This document shows positions 1 through 8,286 of a stretch of DNA of 56,317 nt, one piece after another. The notes below the pieces were generated by a model. The model made no database searches. It saw only the letters and a program-made list of their open reading frames with translations, and had not been told where the DNA came from. This stretch comes from an uncultured Agathobacter sp. (GTDB taxonomy: Bacteria; Bacillota; Clostridia; Lachnospirales; Lachnospiraceae), in NCBI GenBank assembly GCA_945910395.1, contig CAMDYX010000013.1:1-56317 (forward strand), given 5' to 3'. The position numbers were made by a program, and so were the translations under genes. How positions within the stretch are numbered: the first letter of the stretch is position 1; each line of letters begins with the position of its first letter.

Positions 1-24
1 CTCATTAAGTGCCGACGCTTTTTA
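1..24. repeat. Edge of a dispersed repeat copy
   Basis: The first 14 bases (ctcattaagtgccg) are identical to the reverse complement of a segment inside the inverted-repeat element at 32581-32724, and 18 of the first 20 bases match. The similarity fades after about base 24. The copy is cut by the window edge, so only its outer part is visible. The rest of 1-117 holds no gene I can support; an open frame crossing it has no convincing start or family match. Confidence 0.55.
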
Positions 25-117
25 AACGTTCTGATCCAAATAGCAAAATTCATTCTAAGGAACACAAATCTGAAAAAATTCGATTTAAAAGAAGAATAGT
101 AGTGTACAGGATAGGAA

Positions 118-879
118 ATGAAAAATATGCAGGTTATTTTTATACATCACAGCTGTTTTCTTGTAGAGGTGGAGGACAAGGTCCTGATTTTTGATTACTT
201 TGCCGGGGATCGCATAAATGGCTATACATTTAGAGGAAAGCTTCCCACTTATGCGCCGGATACAAAGATTTATATGTTTGCCAGTCACACCCATCAGGAT
301 CATTTTGATATGGATATCTTAAGATGGGCAGCGCAGTACGAAAACATCAAATATATCCTTTCGAAGGATATTCACATCAGTCCGAATTTCCTGAAAAAGC
401 ATGGAATTGACCCAAAGGTTCGGGAACAAGTGACCTTTGTATCTGCGGAGCATGAATATGAGGTGGATGATCTGGAAATTATGACACTTCGATCCACGGA
501 TGCAGGAGTGGCTTATTATGTGAAGACCGATGGGGTATCCATCTTTCATGCAGGAGACTTAAACGACTGGAAATGGGAGGGGGCAGGAGATCTTATCAAC
601 GGAAAGCAGACCAGGGAATTTCGCCATCAGATTAAAAAAATTTCGGACAAACCCATCAATTTTGCCTTTGTTCCCATGGACCCAAGGCAGAAAAATGATA
701 TGTTTCTCGGAATCGACTATGTTCTAAAGAATACAGATGCAGAGTTTATTTTTCCTATGCATATGTGGCAGGATTATTCCGGAATTAAGGAATATAAGAA
801 GCGCATTTCAAATTCGGGGATGGCAGACCGCATCATAGAAATTGAACGGGAGAATCAGGTCTTCCCCTTTGGCGGATGA
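118..879 (+). CDS. Metallo-beta-lactamase-fold hydrolase
   Basis: A 253-residue protein of the MBL superfamily, UlaG/YycJ-like in size. The metal-binding signature HTHQDH lies at residues 57-62. Further ligand-like residues are H144 and D147 in FHAGDLND, and H215 in FPMHMWQDY near the C-terminus. This is a complete ligand set for a two-metal (usually zinc) hydrolase. There is no signal peptide, so it is probably cytosolic. The substrate cannot be read from the sequence; relatives act on phosphodiesters, lactones or cyclic phosphates. The start at 118 follows an AGGATAGG ribosome-binding-like stretch 2 bases upstream; M4 (127) is an alternative. It sits upstream of the alaS unit but a separate promoter follows its stop, so it is probably not functionally linked to alaS. 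Confidence 0.8.
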   Translation: MKNMQVIFIHHSCFLVEVEDKVLIFDYFAGDRINGYTFRGKLPTYAPDTKIYMFASHTHQDHFDMDILRWAAQYENIKYILSKDIHISPNFLKKHGIDPKVREQVTFVSAEHEYEVDDLEIMTLRSTDAGVAYYVKTDGVSIFHAGDLNDWKWEGAGDLINGKQTREFRHQIKKISDKPINFAFVPMDPRQKNDMFLGIDYVLKNTDAEFIFPMHMWQDYSGIKEYKKRISNSGMADRIIEIERENQVFPFGG

Positions 880-893
880 GCAAACGGTTTTGC

Positions 894-922
894 TTGAATT
901 TGAAAAGGATATCTTATATAAT
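894..922 (+). promoter_or_regulatory. Sigma-A-type promoter of the alaS unit
   Basis: TTGAAT (894-899), a 17-base spacer, then a perfect TATAAT (917-922). Transcription would start near 929, about 20 bases before the small membrane protein gene, so that gene and alaS are probably co-transcribed. Confidence 0.7.
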
Positions 923-949
923 CAAAATTTAGAAGTGGAGGTATGTGCT

Positions 950-1096
950 ATGACAAACTTTTTCTTATGCATTTTACAATATCTGCTAATTATGATTGTA
1001 CTTGTTGCAATCGGGGTAGGCGGAGCGAAAATTGGTATCGCGCTTCGTAAAAAGAAAGATGCCAAGGCTGCTTTGGAGACAAAAGCAGAAGAGTAA
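950..1096 (+). CDS. Small single-pass membrane protein
   Basis: A 48-residue protein, MTNFFLCILQ... to ...KAEE. Residues about 4-30 form one hydrophobic membrane helix with a GVGG stretch; the rest (RKKKDAKAALETKAEE) is positively charged then acidic, predicting an N-out/C-in orientation by the positive-inside rule. The start is chosen at 950 because GGAGG at 937-941 lies 8 bases upstream; a longer in-frame opening upstream has no such site. It lies between a consensus promoter and alaS with a 24-base gap, so it is the first gene of the alaS transcript. I do not recognise a family. It could be a real small protein or a translated leader. Confidence 0.65.
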   Translation: MTNFFLCILQYLLIMIVLVAIGVGGAKIGIALRKKKDAKAALETKAEE

Positions 1097-1120
1097 TACA
1101 TTTCTGGAGGAAACAAGAAG

Positions 1121-3781
1121 ATGAAAAAGAATTTAGGCGTAAACGAATTGCGCCGCATGTACTTGGAGTTCTTCGAGAGCAAGGGACATCTTGCAATGAA
1201 GAGCTTTTCTTTGGTGCCACATAACGATAACAGCCTGCTTTTGATCAATGCAGGTATGGCGCCTTTAAAGCCTTATTTTACAGGACAGGAGGTTCCACCG
1301 CGTCGTCGTGTTACCACATGCCAGAAGTGTGTGCGTACCGGTGATATTGAAAACGTAGGTAAGACTGCCCGTCATCTTACCTTTTTTGAGATGCTGGGTA
1401 ACTTCTCCTTTGGCGATTATTTTAAGCATGAAGCAATTGCCTGGAGCTGGGAATTTTTAACAGAGGTTCTCGGACTTGAGCCGGATCGTTTATATCCGTC
1501 CATCTACGGAGAGGATGATGAAGCCTTTGAGATCTGGAATAAGGAAATCGGAGTGGATGCGGACCGTATTACCCGTTTCTACCGTGACCCCGTAACAGGA
1601 GAATGTGACAATTTCTGGGAGCATGGCGCAGGACCCTGCGGACCGTGTTCTGAGATTTACTATGACCGCGGAGAAAAGTATGGCTGCGGCAAGCCGGACT
1701 GTAAGGTAGGCTGTGACTGTGACCGCTTCATGGAGGTATGGAACAACGTATTTACCCAGTTCAACGGAGACGGACATGGCGGATACGAGGAGTTAGAGAA
1801 TAAGAACATTGATACCGGTATGGGATTAGAACGTCTTGCTGTTGTGATGCAGGATGTGGATTCCGTATTTGATATTGATACCATGAAGGCCATCCGGGAC
1901 AAGGTTTGTGCACTTTCCGGAAAGACCTACCAGACTGATGCGATGGATGATGTGTCCATTCGTCTGATTACGGATCATATCCGTTCTTCTACATTCTTAA
2001 TTTCCGATGGTGTTATGCCGTCCAATGAGGGAAGAGGCTATGTGCTTCGCCGTATCATCCGCCGTGCAGCAAGACATGGAAAAATGCTTGGCATTGAGGG
2101 AACCTTCCTCGCAAAGATTGCCCAGGTGGTGATTGATGAGAGCAAGGACGGCTACTCTGAGCTTGAAGAGAAGAAGGACTTTATCTTAAAGGTTCTTACC
2201 CAGGAGGAAGAAAAGTTTGCTAAGACCATCGATCAGGGTCTTGCAATTTTAGCCGATATGGAAGATAAAATGCAAAAAGAGGGTAAGAAGACCTTATCCG
2301 GAGAAGATGCATTTAAGCTTTATGATACCTATGGATTCCCAATTGACCTTACCGAAGAAATCCTTGAGGAGAAGGGCTTCTCCTACGACGAGGAAGGCTT
2401 TAAGGCATGTATGGAAAAACAGCGCCAGACTGCCCGCGGAGCCCGCAAGGAGACCAATTACATGGGCGCGGATGCCAATGTTTATAATGAGATTGAGTCC
2501 ACATTAACTACGGAGTTTACCGGATATGACAAGCTGACCGATGAATCGGAGGTTGCATTCCTTACAACAGAAACCGAAGTGGTAGAGGCTCTTTCTGATG
2601 GGGACAAGGGTTCTATTATCGTTGCTAATACACCATTCTATGCAACCATGGGTGGACAGCAGGGGGATAAGGGTGTGATTACCTCTGCAAATGGTACCTT
2701 TGTTGTGGAGGATACCGTAAAGGTTGTGGGAAATCGTTATGCCCATGTGGGATATGTTTCCGAGGGTATGATCCGCACCGGTGAGAAGGTTACATTGGCT
2801 GTAGACGAGAAGCTTCGGGCAAAGACCTGCCGCAACCATTCCGCAACACACCTTCTTCAGAAGGCTCTTCGTGAGGTACTTGGAACACACGTTGAACAGC
2901 ATGGTTCCTTCCAGGACAGCGAGCGTACCAGATTTGATTTTTCTCATTTTGCAGCAATGACACCGGAAGAGTTAAAGAAGGTGGAGGATATTGTAAATGA
3001 GAAGATTGCAGAAAGTATTGCTGTAAATACCGATGTTATGACGGTAGACGAGGCTAAGAAGACCGGAGCTATGGCTCTTTTTGGTGAAAAATACGGCGAG
3101 ATGGTTCGTGTTGTTTCCATGGGAGATTTCTCAAAGGAATTCTGCGGTGGTACCCATGTAAAGAATACCGCGGATATTGCAGCCTTTAAGATTTTGTCAG
3201 AGAGCGGTGTTGCGGCCGGAGTGCGTCGTATCGAAGCACTTACCGGAGATAATGTAATCGCTTATTACAAAAAGGTAGAAGAGGAATTAGATGAAGCTGC
3301 AAAGGTTGTTAAGACCACTCCTGCAAACCTTGTAGAACGGTTAGAAAAGCTTATGGCTGAGATGAAGGCTTTACAGAGTGAAAATGAGTCTCTAAAGAGC
3401 AAGGCAGCGCAGGATGCACTAGGGGATGTCATGGACCAGGTTGTAGATGTAAAGGGCGTAAAGCTTCTTGCAACTTCGGTATCCGGTGTGGATATGAACG
3501 GACTACGTGATCTTGGAGATTCCCTTAAGACAAAGCTTGGCGAAGGAGTAGTGGTTCTTGCTTCTGAGTGTGAGGGCAAGGTAAATCTTGTTGTAATGGC
3601 TACGGATGCAGCACAGGCAAAAGGCGCACACGCCGGAAATCTGATCAAAGCAATTGCCGGAAAAGTCGGAGGAGGCGGTGGCGGACGTCCGAATATGGCG
3701 CAGGCAGGCGGAAAAAATCCTGCCGGCATACCGGATGCAATCGCAGAGGCAAAAATTTCCTTAGAAGGCATGCTTTCTTAA
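1121..3781 (+). CDS. alaS: Alanyl-tRNA synthetase
   Basis: Full-length class II AlaRS of 886 residues, which charges tRNA-Ala with alanine in the cytosol. The N-terminal catalytic core (about 1-450) starts with LRRMYLEFFESKGH and contains motif 2-like FFEMLGNFSFGDYFK and the tRNA-recognition helices near GRGYVLRRIIRRAARHGKML. The editing domain carries the zinc site HSATH (H573, H577) and CGGTH (C675, H679), so Ser/Gly mischarge correction should be intact. A coiled-coil stretch and the glycine-rich C-Ala segment (GGGGGGRPNMAQAGG) close the protein. GGAGGAAAC precedes the start. There is no T-box leader: the gap to the upstream small gene is only 24 bases. Confidence 0.97.
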   Translation: MKKNLGVNELRRMYLEFFESKGHLAMKSFSLVPHNDNSLLLINAGMAPLKPYFTGQEVPPRRRVTTCQKCVRTGDIENVGKTARHLTFFEMLGNFSFGDYFKHEAIAWSWEFLTEVLGLEPDRLYPSIYGEDDEAFEIWNKEIGVDADRITRFYRDPVTGECDNFWEHGAGPCGPCSEIYYDRGEKYGCGKPDCKVGCDCDRFMEVWNNVFTQFNGDGHGGYEELENKNIDTGMGLERLAVVMQDVDSVFDIDTMKAIRDKVCALSGKTYQTDAMDDVSIRLITDHIRSSTFLISDGVMPSNEGRGYVLRRIIRRAARHGKMLGIEGTFLAKIAQVVIDESKDGYSELEEKKDFILKVLTQEEEKFAKTIDQGLAILADMEDKMQKEGKKTLSGEDAFKLYDTYGFPIDLTEEILEEKGFSYDEEGFKACMEKQRQTARGARKETNYMGADANVYNEIESTLTTEFTGYDKLTDESEVAFLTTETEVVEALSDGDKGSIIVANTPFYATMGGQQGDKGVITSANGTFVVEDTVKVVGNRYAHVGYVSEGMIRTGEKVTLAVDEKLRAKTCRNHSATHLLQKALREVLGTHVEQHGSFQDSERTRFDFSHFAAMTPEELKKVEDIVNEKIAESIAVNTDVMTVDEAKKTGAMALFGEKYGEMVRVVSMGDFSKEFCGGTHVKNTADIAAFKILSESGVAAGVRRIEALTGDNVIAYYKKVEEELDEAAKVVKTTPANLVERLEKLMAEMKALQSENESLKSKAAQDALGDVMDQVVDVKGVKLLATSVSGVDMNGLRDLGDSLKTKLGEGVVVLASECEGKVNLVVMATDAAQAKGAHAGNLIKAIAGKVGGGGGGRPNMAQAGGKNPAGIPDAIAEAKISLEGMLS

Positions 3782-3793
3782 ATTAAAATATTG

Positions 3794-3840
3794 GCGCATG
3801 AAATTTTTACAAAAAGTGAAAGCTTCATGCGCTATTTCTT
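3794..3840 (+). terminator. Probable terminator after alaS
   Basis: A 9-bp perfect inverted repeat gcgcatgaa (3794-3802) / ttcatgcgc (3824-3832) with a 21-base loop that can pair further internally (ttttt/aaaaa), followed by a moderately T-rich tatttctttg. It lies 13 bases after the alaS stop. Confidence 0.55.
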
Positions 3841-3870
3841 TGCAACTTTACCAAATTTTAATCAGGATAG

Positions 3871-3899
3871 TTGACAAGACTGGCGAAGAGGGGTATTTT
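3871..3899 (+). promoter_or_regulatory. Promoter of the liv operon
   Basis: Consensus TTGACA (3871-3876), a 17-base spacer and TATTTT (3894-3899, 4 of 6 matches). It leaves a leader of about 145 bases before livJ. Downstream, ctttcat/atgaaag (3918-3924 and 3929-3935) form a 7-bp inverted repeat around atta, a possible operator. Confidence 0.6.
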
Positions 3900-3951
3900 T
3901 TTCATTAAGTTAATAGACTTTCATATTAATGAAAGAATATTAGTCAATGGT

Positions 3952-3988
3952 GACGTTCTGATAGGCTCAGAATGTCATTTTTACTTTT
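3952..3988 (+). promoter_or_regulatory. Leader hairpin before livJ, attenuator-like
   Basis: gacgttctg (3952-3960) pairs with cagaatgtc (3968-3976), 9 bp with one G-U, loop of 7. The stem is followed by atttttactttt, so it resembles a weak intrinsic terminator placed between the liv promoter and livJ. I see no T-box motif. Whether it attenuates transcription is inference. Confidence 0.45.
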
Positions 3989-4050
3989 GAAGGGAAATCT
4001 AATATGGTCCTTTCAAAGGGAGAGAAAAAAGTTTCAGGAGGAAAAGATTT

Positions 4051-5304
4051 ATGAAAAAGAAATTACTCTCAGTAGTACTTGCTGCTACTATGGTATTCTC
4101 ACTTGTTGCCTGCGGCAGCTCAGAATCCAATAGTTCAGCAGAGGGCGCTTCCAGTGAAAGCGTAGCAACAACAACAGATGCATCAGGTGACGTGGCACCG
4201 GCTGGTGACGGAGCAGTTACCGGAACCTTAAAGCTTGGTCTGATCGGACCACTTACCGGTGGAGCAGCATTATATGGTACCGCATGTGCAAATGCAGCAC
4301 AGCTTGCCGTTGATGAGATCAACGCACAGGGAACAGGACTTACTGTTGAACTTAACGCACAGGATGACGAGCATGACGCAGAGAAGTCTGTAAATGCTTA
4401 TAATAACTTAAAGGACTGGGATGCACAGGCTATCGTTGGTTGTGTAACCACAACTCCTTGCGTAGCCGTTTCTGCGGAAGCTTATGCAGATCGTATGTTT
4501 ATGCTTACACCTTCTGCTTCTTCCACATCCGTAACAGAAGGAAAGGACAATATGTTCCAGCTCTGCTTCTCAGATCCAAACCAGGGATCCGCTTCTGCAC
4601 AGTATATTTATGACAATGGTCTTGCAACAAAGGTTGCAATCATTTACAACAATGCAGATGCATACTCAACAGGTATTTATCAGACCTTTAAGGCAAAGGC
4701 TGACGAAATCGGTCTTGAAGTTGTTTCTGAGACAACCTTTACCGATGATACAGCAAACGATTTCTCTGTACAGCTGAATGCGGCAAAGGATGCCGGAGCT
4801 GATCTGGTATTCTTACCAATCTACTACACACCGGCTTCCCTGATTTTACAGCAGGCTAATACCATGGGATATGCTCCAACCTTCTTCGGTGTAGATGGTA
4901 TGGATGGAATCCTTGATATCGAAGGATTTGATACCTCTCTTGCTGAGGGTGTATTGCTTCTTACACCATTTGCCGCTGATGCAACAGATGATCTTACCGT
5001 TTCTTTTGTAAATTCTTACAAGTCAGCATATGGCGATACTCCGATTCAGTTCGCAGCAGATGCTTATGACTGTGTATATGCAATCGTTGCAGCGCTTAAC
5101 TTCTATGCAGAGAAGAACGGAGCATTGAATGTAGACGGAATGTCTTATGATGAGCTTTGCGAGATTCTTATTTCCGTATTCTCAGATCCAAACTTCTCTG
5201 TAGATGGTCTTACCGGTGAGGGAATGACCTGGACAGCAAAAGGAGAAGTAAACAAAGCTCCAAAGGCTGTTGTAATCAAAGACGGTGCATATGCCGGAAT
5301 GTAA
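4051..5304 (+). CDS. livJ: Branched-chain amino acid-binding lipoprotein
   Basis: A 417-residue periplasmic-binding-type protein of the Leu/Ile/Val family (peripla_BP_6), which captures branched-chain amino acids outside the membrane and delivers them to LivHM. The signal peptide ends in lipobox LVAC with C21 as the lipidated cysteine, followed by a low-complexity Ser/Glu/Ala linker to about residue 55. The mature domain starts near LKLGLIGPLTGGAALYG and contains typical family segments such as AYADRMFMLTPSASST and FFGVDGMDG. It is the first gene of the liv operon, with GGAGG upstream of the start. Three hairpins follow it, consistent with making more binding protein than permease. The exact ligand (Leu, Ile, Val or another amino acid) cannot be read from sequence. 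Confidence 0.92.
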   Translation: MKKKLLSVVLAATMVFSLVACGSSESNSSAEGASSESVATTTDASGDVAPAGDGAVTGTLKLGLIGPLTGGAALYGTACANAAQLAVDEINAQGTGLTVELNAQDDEHDAEKSVNAYNNLKDWDAQAIVGCVTTTPCVAVSAEAYADRMFMLTPSASSTSVTEGKDNMFQLCFSDPNQGSASAQYIYDNGLATKVAIIYNNADAYSTGIYQTFKAKADEIGLEVVSETTFTDDTANDFSVQLNAAKDAGADLVFLPIYYTPASLILQQANTMGYAPTFFGVDGMDGILDIEGFDTSLAEGVLLLTPFAADATDDLTVSFVNSYKSAYGDTPIQFAADAYDCVYAIVAALNFYAEKNGALNVDGMSYDELCEILISVFSDPNFSVDGLTGEGMTWTAKGEVNKAPKAVVIKDGAYAGM

Positions 5305-5336
5305 TTTCGGACAAATGGAAAACTCTTAAATAAAAT

Positions 5337-5369
5337 GGGGGTTACAGCTTTCGTAACCCCCAATTTTAA
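5337..5369 (+). terminator. Hairpin 1 after livJ
   Basis: gggggttac (5337-5345) / gtaaccccc (5353-5361), 9 bp, 7-base loop, followed by aattttaaa. A G+C-rich stem with a short T tract: a partial terminator between livJ and livH. Confidence 0.7.
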
Positions 5370-5371
5370 AA

Positions 5372-5396
5372 TCCCATTTCCAAAATGGGAGTTTTT
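5372..5396 (+). terminator. Hairpin 2 after livJ
   Basis: tcccattt (5372-5379) / aaatggga (5383-5390), 8 bp with a 3-base loop, directly followed by gtttttaag. The U tract makes this the most terminator-like of the three in layout. Confidence 0.6.
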
Positions 5397-5400
5397 AAGT

Positions 5401-5434
5401 GATAGGAAATGAGTCTGGCATTTCCTATCATTTA
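5401..5434 (+). terminator. Hairpin 3 after livJ
   Basis: gataggaaatg (5401-5411) / catttcctatc (5419-5429), a perfect 11-bp stem with a 7-base loop, followed by atttaaaag. It may stabilise the livJ mRNA 3' end more than terminate, because the T tract is poor. Confidence 0.55.
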
Positions 5435-5479
5435 AAAGAAATATGAGAATAGTTAGGAATACGAAAGGGGAAAAATCCT

Positions 5480-6349
5480 ATGTTAACAAATCTGATCAAT
5501 GGTATCAGTTTGGGAAGCGTATATGCAATCATCGCACTTGGATATACCATGGTATACGGTATTGCCAAAATGCTGAACTTTGCCCACGGTGATGTTATTA
5601 TGATTGGCGGATATGCGGCTTTCTGTACTGCAACCTATTGGAACTGGCCGCCTGCATTTGCAGTGCTGTTTGCAATTGTAGTATGTACGGCCTTAGGAAT
5701 TATCATTGAAAAGCTTGCATATAAGCCGCTTCGTGAGGCGACAAGTCTTGCAGTACTTATTACTGCAATCGGTGTATCCTATTTCCTGCAGAACTCTGCG
5801 CTTTTGATCTGGAGCTCTAATCCAAAGTCATTTCCGAATATGATTAGCATTCCTTCTATAACAGTTGGAAGTGCGCAGATTTCAGGAACAGCAATTGTGA
5901 CGATTCTGGCAAATATCGTTATTATGATTGCCCTTACTATATTTACCTCTAAGACGAAGGTGGGAAAGGCAATGCGTGCCGTATCTGAGGATAAGGGGGC
6001 TGCACAGCTTATGGGAATCAATGTAAATCAGACGATTTCGCTTACCTTTGCAATCGGTTCGGGACTTGCAGCAATCGCAGGAGTACTTCTTTGCTCTGCA
6101 TATCCGACACTTATGCCGACCACCGGTGCAATGCCCGGTATTAAGGCATTTACGGCTGCAGTATTCGGCGGTATCGGTTCCATTCCGGGAGCCATGATTG
6201 GCGGTGTACTTCTGGGAATTATTGAGATATTCGGAAAAGCATATATTTCCACACAGCTTTCCGATGCAATCGTATTTGCGGTTTTGATTATCGTACTGAT
6301 TGTAAAGCCTACCGGTCTGTTAGGTAAGCCGGTACGAGAGAAAGTATGA
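5480..6349 (+). CDS. livH: Branched-chain amino acid ABC permease LivH
   Basis: A 289-residue inner-membrane permease of the LivH family, one half of the translocation channel. It begins MLTNLINGISLGSVYAIIAL and has the conserved LivH segment GYTMVYGIAKMLNFAHGD near residues 23-40, then about eight hydrophobic helices. The cytoplasmic coupling loop contains KVGKAMRAVSEDKGAAQLMG. The gene follows livJ across three hairpins and is tightly joined to livM (10-base gap to the start I prefer). GAAAGGGGAAAAA supplies the ribosome binding site. The length is normal for the family. Confidence 0.93.
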   Translation: MLTNLINGISLGSVYAIIALGYTMVYGIAKMLNFAHGDVIMIGGYAAFCTATYWNWPPAFAVLFAIVVCTALGIIIEKLAYKPLREATSLAVLITAIGVSYFLQNSALLIWSSNPKSFPNMISIPSITVGSAQISGTAIVTILANIVIMIALTIFTSKTKVGKAMRAVSEDKGAAQLMGINVNQTISLTFAIGSGLAAIAGVLLCSAYPTLMPTTGAMPGIKAFTAAVFGGIGSIPGAMIGGVLLGIIEIFGKAYISTQLSDAIVFAVLIIVLIVKPTGLLGKPVREKV

Positions 6350-6359
6350 GGTGGCCGTT

Positions 6360-7436
6360 ATGAAAAATGTATTGAAAAAATGGACCTCTCTTTCCAAAAA
6401 TTCAAGAGATGGATTTATCAATTATGGAATCGTCATTGTATTCTTTGTGATCTTTCAGAGTTTACTTAGCACAAAGTCCCTTTCCAATTCTCTGTCAGGA
6501 CAGCTGGTTCCAATCTGTGTTTACGTTGTAGTTGCCCTTGCATTAAACCTTGTGGTAGGTATTTCCGGAGAATTGTCTTTGGGGCAGGCGGGATTTATGG
6601 GTGTCGGAGCTTTTACCGGTGTCATTGTTTCCACCTGTTTACAGAGCAGTATTTCAAACGGACCTATTCGTTTGATTTTTGCAATTATTTTCGGCGCAAT
6701 GATAGCCGGAATAGCAGGTTTACTCATCGGTATTCCGGTTCTTCGGTTAAGAGGAGATTACCTTGCGATTGTTACCCTTGCCTTTGGTGAGATTATCAAA
6801 AACATCTTAAACTGTCTGTATGTTGGTGTAGATAGTCACGGACTTCATTTTGGAATGGTGGATATTCCCTCACTTGGAATGGAAGCGGATGGCATTACCA
6901 TCATCAACGGACCTATGGGGGCTGTCGGAATTACGAAGATTTCCACATTCTTAGCAGGAATCATCCTCGTAATCCTTACCCTGGTGATTATCCAGAACCT
7001 GATCAACAGCCGTACCGGTCGCGCGATTATGGCAATTCGTGATAATCGTATCGCAGCCGAAGCCTGCGGAATTAATGTTACAAAGTATAAATTGATCGCG
7101 TTTGTGACCTCCGCAGCCATTGCGGGAGCAGCCGGAGCTTTGTATGGACTGAATTTCTCCACAATCGTACCAAAGAAGTTTGACTTCAATACCTCTATCC
7201 TGATTCTTGTATTTGTGGTACTCGGAGGAATCGGAAATATCAGAGGAACCCTGATTGCGGCAACCGTTCTCTACATTCTGCCGGAGCTTCTTCGTGAATT
7301 TGCAGATTATCGTATGTTAATTTATGCGATTGTGCTTATTCTGGTAATGCTTGTTACCAATAATGAGAAGGCAAAGCAGCTTATCAATCGAGTTCTTGTA
7401 AAATTGAAATTAAGAAAAGCAAAGGAGGGCGAATAG
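6360..7436 (+). CDS. livM: Branched-chain amino acid ABC permease LivM
   Basis: The second permease half, 358 residues from this start. Family-typical segments are ALNLVVGISGELSLGQAGFM, LRLRGDYLAIVTLAFGEI and the coupling-helix region SRTGRAIMAIRDNRIAAEAC, embedded in about nine or ten hydrophobic helices. The ATG at 6360 is preferred because AGGTGG lies 5 bases upstream; a GTG at 6351 would add three residues but has a poorer site. A single base separates the stop from livG, so the two are translated together. With LivH it forms the membrane channel energised by LivG and LivF. Confidence 0.93.
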   Translation: MKNVLKKWTSLSKNSRDGFINYGIVIVFFVIFQSLLSTKSLSNSLSGQLVPICVYVVVALALNLVVGISGELSLGQAGFMGVGAFTGVIVSTCLQSSISNGPIRLIFAIIFGAMIAGIAGLLIGIPVLRLRGDYLAIVTLAFGEIIKNILNCLYVGVDSHGLHFGMVDIPSLGMEADGITIINGPMGAVGITKISTFLAGIILVILTLVIIQNLINSRTGRAIMAIRDNRIAAEACGINVTKYKLIAFVTSAAIAGAAGALYGLNFSTIVPKKFDFNTSILILVFVVLGGIGNIRGTLIAATVLYILPELLREFADYRMLIYAIVLILVMLVTNNEKAKQLINRVLVKLKLRKAKEGE

Positions 7437-7437
7437 G

Positions 7438-8283
7438 ATGAGTGAAGCAAAGAAATCAACACTTGTAGATGTGCCAAGTAAAGTTCGCCTTCCGGAGCGT
7501 GATCTTGGAAAAATGCCGGTTCTTGAGGTGGCACACCTTGGAATCGATTTTGGCGGATTGACAGCGGTGGATGAGTTTAATCTTACCATGGGTCCTACAG
7601 AGATTACAGGGCTCATCGGACCAAACGGAGCTGGAAAAACAACAATCTTTAATCTTTTAACGAAGGTATACCAGCAGACAAGAGGATCGGTTCTGTTGGA
7701 CGGAAAAGATACCCATGGGATGAATACGATTCAGGTCAACAAGGCGGGAATTGCCCGTACCTTCCAGAATATTCGTTTGTTTGATAAGCTTTCCGTAGAA
7801 GACAACGTAAAGGTTGGACTTCACAATCACATGAATTACCATTTGCCATCAGCATTACTTCGTCTGCCTACCTACTGGAAGGAAGAGAAAAAAGCACATG
7901 AAAAGGCAATGGACCTCCTTAAGATTTTTGATATGGAGAATCTGGCAAATGTTCCGGCAGGTTCGCTTCCCTACGGTGCACAGCGTCGTCTGGAGATTGT
8001 CCGTGCCCTTGCAACAGAACCAAAGCTGTTGCTGCTTGATGAGCCGGCTGCTGGAATGAACCCCTCCGAGACAGCTGAGCTTATGGAGAATATCGCAAAG
8101 ATTCGTGACACCTTCCAGATTGCCATTATGCTGATCGAGCATGATATGAATCTTGTTATGAATGTTTGCGAAGGTATTGCCGTATTAAACTTTGGAAAAC
8201 TGATCGCTAAGGGAACCCCTTCAGAAATCCAGAACAATGAAGAGGTAATCGAAGCATACCTTGGAAAGAAAAAGGAGGTATAG
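7438..8283 (+). CDS. livG: Branched-chain amino acid ABC ATPase LivG
   Basis: A 281-residue ABC ATPase. Walker A GPNGAGKTT is at residues 61-69, the LivG-style signature LPYGAQRRLEI at 177-187 (this family normally has Y-G-x-Q in place of SGGQ) and Walker B LLLLDEPAAGMNP at 197-209, followed by the family's EHDMNLVM H-loop. An N-terminal extension of about 28 residues before the usual VLEVAHLGIDFGG start is somewhat longer than in many LivG proteins. GGAGGGCGAATAGG precedes the ATG. It pairs with LivF to drive uptake. Confidence 0.94.
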   Translation: MSEAKKSTLVDVPSKVRLPERDLGKMPVLEVAHLGIDFGGLTAVDEFNLTMGPTEITGLIGPNGAGKTTIFNLLTKVYQQTRGSVLLDGKDTHGMNTIQVNKAGIARTFQNIRLFDKLSVEDNVKVGLHNHMNYHLPSALLRLPTYWKEEKKAHEKAMDLLKIFDMENLANVPAGSLPYGAQRRLEIVRALATEPKLLLLDEPAAGMNPSETAELMENIAKIRDTFQIAIMLIEHDMNLVMNVCEGIAVLNFGKLIAKGTPSEIQNNEEVIEAYLGKKKEV

Positions 8284-8286
8284 GCG

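Noticed and set aside
880-1120. T-box riboswitch before alaS
   Set aside because: No T-box motif or specifier stem can be seen and the leader is too short; gltX likewise has only about 43 leader bases.
3800-3990. CodY boxes before livJ
   Set aside because: The best candidates have about four or more mismatches to the 15-base consensus, which is not above what AT-rich DNA offers.
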